DNA of 64,000 bases, taken from Lycocorax pyrrhopterus obiensis (Eukaryota > Chordata > Aves > Passeriformes > Paradisaeidae). Position 1 is the first letter of the stretch. The number at the start of each line of letters is the position of its first letter. Below the pieces are notes generated by a model. It searched no databases, was not told where the DNA came from, and was given only the letters and a program-made list of their open reading frames with translations. The position numbers and the translations under genes are program-made. Of this stretch, positions 28,100-37,900 are shown in pieces. The stretch spans positions 16,166,494 to 16,230,493 of the forward strand of contig JACSVZ010000002.1 of the NCBI GenBank assembly GCA_014706295.1, written 5' to 3'.

Positions 28100-28133
28100 A
28101 TGGCGGGGCGCGGCGCGGCTGGCCCGGGGCGAG
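28100..28133 (+). other. ODAD2: Candidate noncoding first exon end of ODAD2, with a possible upstream ORF
   Basis: The sequence ends at a GAG/GTGAGG donor, and a CAG acceptor ends at 28678, just before the first coding exon. Joining 28133 to 28679 would give a 5' leader. An ATG at 28100 would open a reading frame that closes at TGA 28711-28713, just before the ODAD2 ATG at 28722. The transcription start is unknown, so the leader and the upstream ORF are inferences. Confidence 0.35.
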
Positions 28134-28721
28134 GTGAGGGCCGAACGCGGGCGGGCTGCGTGCGACCCCCGGGCTCCGCTGTGTCCCTGCTCCGGGCCCT
28201 CGGCTCCCGGCTCCCTCCCGCTCCCACCCCAGACCCTGCTCCGCGCTCCCACACGGCCGAGGCCGCCCCGGGCCCGGCGCGCTTGGGCGGCCCTCGGCCT
28301 CCCCGGGCTGGTCGGGTGGGGCTGACCCCCTCTGTCCGCCATTCAGGGACAGTGCCGGGGGGCCGTGGGGGCCGTGTCTGTCCGCCTGCACAGGGGGCTT
28401 TAACAGTAGGATTCTTTTGCTACAGCTTCAACAGAGGCCTCCTGCTGCCGGCTGCGGGATTTCTAACACCAGCAATTAAGAAAAATTAATCAGTGTTTGC
28501 ACCTGATTTCCCCATTTCTTTAAAATTTGCGAGTTGGCTTCAACAAGTCCCCCTTCCCCTCTTCAGGGATTTAAATGAGTTAAAAGAATCTAGTCGTTCC
28601 TAAATAGGTTTATTTCAAATCATAGCAGCCACAGCATATTTAACCATTTGAGAGCTCGGTTTGGTCATTCTGTGACAGGGTCTCGTTGCCAAGGTGGGCT
28701 CTGGTGGCACTGACCAAGACC

Positions 28722-28945
28722 ATGGGAGTGGCATTGGCGAGAGCGGCTCGGTGGACTGCTGCTGGCTCTGGAACTGGCACACTTGAAATCACGCCTTTGA
28801 ACGAATCCCTTTTAAATCAAATTATTAAGTTTGCAGAGGACTTCAGCACTAAGCATCCTCAGGAAGCAGCATTCGTCTTCAGAGAGCCCCTTGAGTGGAA
28901 AACGCAGTTGGACTCTTCAGTGTTTGGGGAGGGTTATGGGATCAA
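28722..28945 (+). CDS. ODAD2: ODAD2 coding exon 1 (residues 1-75)
   Basis: The ATG at 28722 follows GACC and precedes GG, a good Kozak site. The open frame extends upstream to 28686 but has no earlier ATG. It encodes the conserved ODAD2 N-terminus with [30 protein letters not shown] and EPLEW. The donor is GTAAGT at 28946, leaving two bases of codon 75. Confidence 0.92.
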
Positions 28946-31900
28946 GTAAGTCTGAATTGCAGTGGGTTTTCAAATGCAGATGGTGAATTATGTAGAAATA
29001 TTGTTGTCATTTAGCATAAACAAAACCTTACTGTATTTGGGAGGCTGAAACAGGTGGGGGTTTTGTTTATATATATTGAAAATTTTGAGCTAAAATTAGT
29101 AGAGTGTAAAAACTTGCTTTTTGAGAGTTTGAGACAATTATATCTTGTTTATGATGCAGACCTCTTTAGCCAGTGATCTATACAACTTGCCCTGTCTAGT
29201 CCCAAGATTTTTTACAACATTTGTCTAACAGTGATTAACTGTGTCATTTCTCTTGGTGTTAGGAGTTGCTCCTGTTTGGTGGGTTGACCTTGGCTGGTTG
29301 CCAGGTGTCCAGTAAGCTGCTCCCCCTCCTATACTGCACAGGAGAGAAAAGTACAATGAAAGGCCCATGAGTTGAGATAAGGACAGGGAGAGATCACTCA
29401 CCAGTTACTGTCATCAGCAAACCAGACTTGAGTCACGGAAATTAATTTAATCTGCTGCCAATCAAAAGTCAGAGTAGGATAATGAGAAATAAAACAAATC
29501 TTAAAACCTTCTGCCTTTGTCCCACACCTATCTCTTCCCAAGCTCAACTTCACTCCTGATTTTCTCTACTTCCTTACCCCCAAGTGGCGCAAGGGGACAG
29601 GGAATGAGGGTTGAGGTCAGTTTTATTCTGATGTTTCTTCCTTCTCACACTCTTCTGCTCCAGCCTGGGGTCCCTCCCACAGGACAGTCCTTTACGAACT
29701 TCTCCAATGTGAGTCCTTTCCAAAGGCTGCAGGTCTTCACAACCTGCTCCAGTGTGGGTCCCTTCCATGGGATGCAGTCCTTCAGGAACAGGCTGCTCCA
29801 GTGTGGGTGTCCCTCAGGGTCCCAAGTCCTGCCAGCAAACCTGCTCCAGCATGATCTCCCTTCTCCATAGGTTCGTGGGTCCTTCCAGGAGCCTGCTTAG
29901 TGTGGGCTTCCCATGGAGTCACAGTTTGCTTTGGGCCTATCTGTCTGCTGATGTGCTGTAAATGAATTGGTTTACCTTGGAAGTTTTCTGAAATGCAGTT
30001 TAAAGAAATTGTATATCATGTTTTATGATGTGATGCTTGAATAACATTCAAGATTCTTCTCAATTGAAGTTCTTATTTTAAAAAGATATAATTTAATTTT
30101 TCTAGTGAAGCAACTGTTCAGTCTGAAGCCAAAGGTAAAGATGGCCAACCATTGCTTATCCTCTCGGCATCAACTCTCAGAGTTCGCAGTTTTGACCAGC
30201 TGTCCCGTTTGCTACGAATTGCTATGGAAAAAAAGTTAAAGGAAGCACAGGCATGCCTTGAAGGTTTTCTTTCTTCTTTTTTTTTTCATCTCTCCTCTTT
30301 CTTAAGAAGTATATGTCTTCTTCAGTTCATGTTTATGAAATGTCCGGGAAGGAAGATATGCCTTCACTTTAAGTATATGAGAAGGTGTTAATTCATGAAG
30401 GTGGCTAAAAGTGCTCATCCAGAACGTAATGGAGTTTCTATTTCTTCTTTTATTTACATAGAAATTAATAACCCAGAAATTTGGAATAAAGTTAAATAAA
30501 ACTGTTGAATCTCATATACAAATTCATGTATACTGAGTAATATCCCAGCTATTGCAACAGACAGTAGATTTAAGTTTTGAAAAAAAAAATAAATTTTTTT
30601 GAGGCTAATAACAGATTTTCCTATGTATGTAGTTTAATACTCCTTTAAAATGCTACATCCTTTGAAGATCACCAAAGAAAAAATAATATGCTTAAAGGCA
30701 TTCTTACCTGCACAAGGTTCACTGTGAGCACTTCCAGATTCCTTCTCACAATGGCTTTAAAATAGAGGTACGAGTACTTCCACTGTGTCATCTTCAAGTC
30801 CTAGATATTCAAAGTGACAAGACTCTTGATATGCTAAACTAGTTATCATTCTCCTACCTAGAGGTAGAAGAAATCAGTGGTATTCTTTGATAATATTAGT
30901 AGAAACTGCCTTAATAAAATATAAATGCTCATATTGGATCAAGTTTCAGAGCCATCTAATTATGGGTCCTGTCATTGATCAACCATGAATATTAGGGAAG
31001 AATAATATGGACAGTGTATCGTGCAGAGCCATTCACAGATGCATGGGACTTCATTTGCAGGAACAGAGCAAAATGGTTTTGTAAAACACATTGATATGTA
31101 GTTATGTCACTCTTTACCAAGAAGAACAGCTGGCATAGCTGAGGAAGTAATGGGGCCATTGGGAATGCTGCTAGAAAACCTAAAGATGCTCTTTAACACT
31201 AAACTGTATTTCCAAAATGATCAGTTTTCAGAGAGTTAAGCCCATTGATTTCCTGTTTTGGAAATCAGCCAGGCATATTTTTGGATAAGGAGAATGTTGA
31301 TAAAAGGAACTATTTAATATTCACTCCTTGGTTGAATCACTCCTTGATTGAATGAATCTTAATCTTTGCTTCGAAAAGGAATTAGTTTGCTAAGGGAAAA
31401 AATCTTTTTGTTCTTAATGTTTTCATATTCTTAAAAGTACATTTCAAATTACAGTAGAGGGATATGAAAGAATACATCATACAGTAATGTTTGATGAATA
31501 GCTATGCACATTATAAACTTTTTATTGTAAATTAATAGCCTCAAAATCATTGAGCAATTGAAATAAAAAGAGTTTGTCTTACCTGATCATTTTAAACATA
31601 GTAGCACATGACATGATTCTGTTTCATGTTTACAGCTAACAGAGATCCTATAGTGAAAATTCTTGGCCCTGAATATGGGACTGTTGAAGGAGAAGATATG
31701 TCCATCCTGCATTTATTTGACAAAGTGAAAAAAGAGTCTGATCTTGAAACAGAACTGAAAATGAAAATCGTTCTTCTTCTTCATCAGCTGGATTTGCAAC
31801 TACTTAATAGTTCTTTGAAACAGATTTCACAGTAAGTGCATTTCAAATAGAAGCTAAGCATCTCAGGCAGTACATTTTTTTGTTTAATTGTTAAGTCAGA

Positions 31901-34900
31901 TTGGTTTCAACCCACAACGTGTGTTTTTGGTGTGACAAAGAAATTTATTGAAATAATTTTCACTGTTTGCTAAGTTAATGAAAAATCTTTTTTTTCTGAT
32001 GTTTTTTCTATAGGTGTGGGTATGCAAGTGTGTGCCCACAAGTGTGGGGGTTTTATTGCATTTATTGCATATGTTTTGCATTTTGTTAGCAAATTGAAGT
32101 CATTTGTACAAACAACAAAGTCACAGTTAAATGTTTTCAAGGAACTGTTTATTTCTTCATGGAGCTGTATTAAGTATTACATTGAGTCTGTTTCATAGTT
32201 ACAAGGACTTTGCATTAGGTATGGAACTAAAATTTCACTAACCTATAGACAAAATTAAGAAGATGGAAGATAACCCATTTTCATATTTTTGTTGCCTCTA
32301 TTAAGGCTCGGTGTAAATGAAAAAAAAAGTGTAATAGTCTCTGAATACATCCTTTTCAATGAATACATATTGGACCATTTTCTGTTAATTGCAGAGATGT
32401 AAGACTAAATCCAACTGCTGTAAATAATGAAGTGAATCTTCTCAAGAATTTCTCTGGGCAAGGAGAAGATACTGTACTGGAATCACTGGAATATACATCA
32501 GGTACAAATCTGACCATATCTCACCTTTACATAGACCTTTATTTAAGTACTTGAATTCTGTGTGAAATTTTCTGAATTAATTTCAATAATACATTCGAAG
32601 TGTTTATTTCTACCTTGCAGTTATAAAGTAAAATAAAAAGTATTTTCTGATATGCAGGTGTTCCTCAGCCTTTACATACAGAAATAATCTCTCAATTATA
32701 TGAATATTTGCAATGGAAGCAGAGGAAGAGAAGTGAGTCCTTGATCCTGAAAAATGCTAAGCACAGTTACAGTTCTTGGTTGGATTGGGCCATGGGTCAC
32801 AGAGTTTTGGATGATTAATACTTAACAGTATGAATTCTTAAGAGCAAGATATTGGTTTTGGAATTTGATTTGCATACGTGTAATATTAATCATCAAGCAT
32901 AACTATTAAAATATTTTAAACTGGATACAAACACTAATGCTAATTGCTTACAGATTACATGTTCTCTAATGGATGCCGTGCTCCTCCCTGGAGACAAGTG
33001 CATGGAGAAATTTGTTATTTAGTCATCAAACCACATGACACTGATCCTTTGTATATCACTTGCAGCACAGCAGGAGTGTTTTTAAATGGAGTAAGTAATA
33101 ATAAAGGATACCATTGAGTAATGAATATTTTTATATGTTAAAATCAAAACTCGGTCATGTTTAGGGTGGTTGTATTGGGCTGTAAGACCTGCAGAGCTAG
33201 TGTTCTGGTATAGGAGGGAAAGCCATTGTAATAAATGTATGCTAGTTTGCCCATATGTTTTAAGTGCTTTTTCTATAAGTTTTATACTAGGAGTGTATTC
33301 TGCACTCTTTGCTAGCAGTGTTTGATTAGTCTTTAAATAACAGTTCTTCACACTATTCCTATTTAAAGGTACTGTGGGACTCGATGCCTCTCTAGTGCCT
33401 CACTGCTCTTGATCTGAGGTGTGATATTATTATGTGAGGCTAGTAGAGCTTGCTTTGGTCTTTTTATAAATGATAAGCCGTTCCTTCTTCTTTCAGCAGA
33501 AGTTTTTTAGAAATTACTTCTCTCTTTTCTCCTTGTTTTCCTTTTGGCTACCTTTTTCCTAAAACCTAAAGATGGGTTTTATTTAGTCCCTTACATGTGT
33601 TAAGTGGTGACCAGAGCTCTTACATTCATTTTGAAGAGAGACTGATGTCCGTCAGGCATAACTCTACAGATTGATTTCCTAAGAGTTGAAAAATCCAGGG
33701 AAGTTTTGACTTGGCACATTTTTAATAGATGAAGCTCATAAAGCTCAGGCAGTCAGGTCACGTTATTTTCTGTGCCTTTTAGACATCTGCCATACTGCAC
33801 GGGAAACTCATATTTACTTGATTGTTTGCCATAAGCCGTAAATTCTTTTCGGTGGAACTACACAGGGTACAATTAACTGATGGTTATTGCCTGCAAAATT
33901 CTGTGTAAGATCTTGATCATCTGTTGGGGTCTATGGAGATGATCCATGCCTCTTTATGAAGCATTTTTGAAGTTTGGTCAACTCTGCTGAGCATGAGACT
34001 TCTTTATCTAATTCATTACAGTACTTGGTGCTCTTTTGCATGCCATTACTTGGTGCTCTTTTGCACTATGTTATGATGCAGATTAAATTACCTGTGTAAG
34101 GCATAACTATTAACAATTTTAAATGTATTCTCTTTTTAAGGGTCAGCTAAAGGGTAAAGATATTGACTATGAAAGAAAAAGTGATCTATATAAGGACATA
34201 GTCACATTTTTAAGGGAGAAATCACCTAGATTTGTAGAAAATATGGCTAAACAGGTATGTATTTATTGATACTGGGTGTACTTCTTTGTGCAAATATACA
34301 TTGGTAAGAATTACCTTGTAAACCTGGCTGAATGTTTATGTTATTTATCAAAGATAAATCTAAGATTAAATGAAGAATTTTAAAGATTGCATTGCTTTTT
34401 TAAATTATTATTTGTTTCAGTTTCTAATAAATATGTTTCTTTTGTAAATAGCAAATAATACACCATTTCATGTATTTTTCTATCATACTTTATGGTGGGG
34501 TTTGATCCAACATGTGAGGTCAGCTTCTGATTTTGCATGAAATGTTTTGCTTGTCTTTTGGTATTGTTCTTTATGGAGCAGTGGAAATGTTAAAGCAGGA
34601 AAATATGATATCTGTATGGAAAAGGTCAGCTTTTTATGACAATATTTTTCTGTGGTCAAAACCACTTAAATTTTTATTTTCATTCTTTGTAACCCAAACA
34701 TAAATAATTGCCCAACTTTTTTTATGAGAGCTGCCTGATTTAAATATCAGAGCTGAGAGTTAAGTATCCAGCTTACACACTTTGTCTTGCTTCAGACACT
34801 GTAAAATGCAAGTGGTTTGGCTTTTATATAGAGCTCTATACTAGCTAGAATCATGCATTACCACTACAATTTTAGTTGTTTCATTGTTCCTGATAAAACC

Positions 34901-37900
34901 TTTTTTTTTTTTTTTTAGATTTCTAGTGTGGTTTTAAGAGATGAACTTGGTGGTAAAATTCATTACAGGCCAAAACCTGTCAGGAGTTTTATTGTGGTTA
35001 TTTAAATACAATTTTAATTATTGAAAAAAGGAGGTAATTAATGGGGAATTAATTATTCTCTAGTTCTGATTTTCTGGGATGTAGGTTGATATTTATTTTT
35101 TTGAGAAACAGACATTTGACAGTTTTGAAGGAACAGAGCATTCCAAGTTGTGCACATAAATACAGTAGCTTATATTAACAGTAATGGAATTAGATTTGTG
35201 AGTCGTTCTATTTGAAAGAATACTAAGTTCCAAATTTTTTCATTTATCTCATGGGCAAGTATTTTTTCAATGTTATACCTAGATATTGGTTTACACTTCA
35301 TAAACAGGGCAACATATGAATGTTTTTAGACATTGGCTTAATGTATTTGCAGTGATTTGGCTTCATTTGATGCTCATGAAAGGTAAAATGTGGTAATATT
35401 TTTCTGGTTTTTCTGTTCTAATCCTAAATGTTAATATAGATTAATGTTACTATTGGTAATAGAGATAACATACCTTTATTTACTAGTTTTCTGTCCTTAT
35501 GAATATATTGTAACTATTTAAGAAATGTGTACACTTATTAAATAAGAGCAAATAAATAGAATTCATCCTGTTTTTCTTCAATTTTCATGTAAATCACACA
35601 CTCAGTATTCCCTGGCTGTGTTAATAAGTTTATGCAGAAGAGTATACATTACACCTTTTTAATGGTTTAGGAATTTCATATCATCTTGCCTTGCTGAAGA
35701 GCTGGTTTAGTATATTCTGCTTTCTAAAACTAGAATTTAAACAAGTTAATATCGTAGAGCTGCAGCGCATTTGTTCCTGAGGGAAAATCTTCTCTGCTCT
35801 AGAACTATGAAATGCAGAGAAAAGCTGTATTTCCAAGTTTGCCTAAATGAAGTAAAATATGAGTGGAAATAGTTTTGATTTATTTTCTGAAGAGAAGAGA
35901 GCTTCAAAAAGCTCATTACATACACATATATTGCAAAACCAATTAACTTTTATAATATCTGCCTGGCCTTGTTTAAGCTAACGTTCAGAATTGCTGTGTT
36001 GGCATATAGTGCTGTAGCAAACATACTTTTTAAAGTATGCTTAACTGATCAAACTACAGCACCAATTCCCCTGTGGTTTGTCTAGTTTATCATGTGCTAA
36101 ATTGTCTTGTCTAGAGTACATGTTCAGAATCAGAGAATTAGCATGAGTTAGTTTGGAATTAGACCCTTGAGTTGGCTAGGTGTCAACAGCCGATTCTCAT
36201 CAGGGACCAGTTGAAAACAGACCTACTGTGACAGTCTCCTTAAAACTGCCCTGAATCAGACACATAAAGAAATGTCTTCACCTATCTGGTACTGACAGCT
36301 GCAATAACAATAATAATAATAAGTAACGATCATATGTTGACTTTCCTGTAAAAATTGAATGTGTTCCAATGGAGAATAAGAGTTGACAAGAGTCCTTTCT
36401 GTTCTGTACATTATTGATCAGCCATGGTGCTAGACACTGACAGCTGAAGGATTGGTAGGTGCCACTCAGCTCCATTCTTGTATGTGACTTGTTCAACAAC
36501 GTTTTGTCCTGAGAGGCAGAAGATGAAAAAAAAAAGAGAAATGTGTTTATATTATTTCTAAACTATATCAAATTAAATTACTTGGAACCGAAGTCTAGCA
36601 GTTTATGATAGCCTATTTTCAGTTTTATGTTCATTACTTTTTTGTGGGAATTTTTTGTAAATCCTTTATGCAGGGAAATAGTTTTTATGTAAATGATCCA
36701 TTGAAAGCAGAATAGCTGACTTGGCAATTCTAAATCTTAAAACTCATTTGGACCTAGGTTCTATAAAAATGCTTGTGTCACAGATTTTTGATATTTTAGA
36801 AATAAAACACCAAATATTCAAGAATGTTCTAGAAGTTCCAAATTTATCAACTTGATTTACTTAAAAGGCTTCAATTTACACATGATAACTGCTGCTTTCC
36901 AAATTAATGTTTTGTTCTTTTAAAGACAATAAAATTTTGTGCTTAGAATCTAATTCTACATTTAATGCATATGATTTTTAAGCACAGAGTCCTAGAATTG
37001 TGCTTATTACTTACTGTTTTAGTATTCATTATTCATATAGCAATGAGTGACAAACCATGTCTCCTTTTATTAGGAATATAGTTTTTTCAAAGAACCAGCA
37101 CAGGAGAAGAGTTATCAGCATGTGGAAGGTGCTGAGGTTTCTGGCCAATCACAGAGCCTTCATGATTTTACAGAAAAGACTGTATGTGAGAAAGGGAAAA
37201 TTTCTTCAGCAGGGGGAGGATCCACTGGCCAGAGGTTAAAACCGTGTATGAAGTGGAAGAGCACTGGGCTTTCTGCTTCCCAAAGATAAGTAGTTATCTT
37301 TAAAATTGAATTTTCTTACAGATCTCTCTAAACTGTGGTAATGATTGGGCTGCGATGTTATAGGTTTCCATTATTGTCTTAAGTTAGGAGGAATAAAACA
37401 AAGCTGACTACACGTTAATTTGTAAGGAGAGAGTTTGGACCACCAAAGAGAGTTCTCAGGTTTTTTCTGTCATGCAACAACTTTGATGTCATTAGGTCAT
37501 TTCCACAGCAAGGCAGGGTAGAAAACTTGCAATCATCTGCAGTACTGGTCCTCCAGGGCTGTGTTATCATCGTATTTTTGGTGTAAAATGCCTTTTAAAG
37601 CAAAACAGAGTAGAAAACCTAATCTAAACCACAGTTTCTGAGGGAGGTAAAAGAGGTCCAGGATGGAAAATCAGAATGAATCTTACTTATTACTACCACT
37701 GTATAATGATTTCTTATTATATGAGCTACTTCTTTAGCTCTGCTTAGCAATGATATTCACTAATGAGATTATCTCAAAGTTTTAACACCCAAAATCGAGT
37801 ATGCATATGTTGGATATTGTTGGATTTTTCTTCTGAAATCAGAACTCTGTTGTGATTTCATGTTTCCTGATTTTGTGTTAGTGGAGGAAGAAGAATATCT

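Larger units (their letters stand above)
28000..28400. promoter_or_regulatory. ODAD2: CpG island, probable ODAD2 promoter and first-exon region
   Basis: An abrupt block of very GC- and CpG-rich sequence in an otherwise AT-rich window. It contains GC boxes (GGGGCGCGG near 28104, GGGCGG near 28146 and 28286), a NotI-like CGGCCGCGGCCGCGG core at 28031-28045 and no TATA box. It lies about 320-720 bases upstream of the ODAD2 start codon, with a donor-like GAG/GTGAGG at 28131-28139 that could end a noncoding first exon. It could be bidirectional. CpG density is seen directly; promoter function is inferred. Confidence 0.8.
28946..30105 (+). other. ODAD2: ODAD2 intron 1 (coding numbering)
   Basis: A GT-AG intron of 1,160 bases. 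About 700 of these (29257-29958) are an ERV-type LTR fragment, described separately. The rest is unremarkable AT-rich DNA. Confidence 0.85.
34255..37073 (+). other. ODAD2: ODAD2 intron 6
   Basis: A GT-AG intron of 2.8 kb. It contains a nested inverted repeat (36009-36062), an AAT-type microsatellite (36303-36322) and a T-tract near 34902-34917. A stretch at about 36130-36240 vaguely resembles a decayed CR1 end, but too weakly to call. Confidence 0.8.

Noticed and set aside
27951..28489. Overlapping open frames of 99-146 codons on both strands in the 28-kb GC-rich block
   Set aside because: GC-rich DNA lacks stop codons. The products are Gly/Pro/Arg/Ala runs with no recognisable domain, and the block is better explained as a CpG island promoter.
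28686..28721. N-terminal extension of ODAD2 from a TTG at 28686
   Set aside because: There is no ATG in that stretch, and the conserved protein starts MGVAL at 28722 in a strong Kozak context.
36120..36240. Old CR1 3' end on the minus strand
   Set aside because: Only the first 20-30 bases resemble the CR1 terminus, and the later diagnostic blocks are missing.
37286..37293. U12-type (AT-AC) intron at ODAD2 exon 7
   Set aside because: The donor ATAAGTAG lacks the U12 ATATCCTT consensus, and the intron ends in AG rather than AC.
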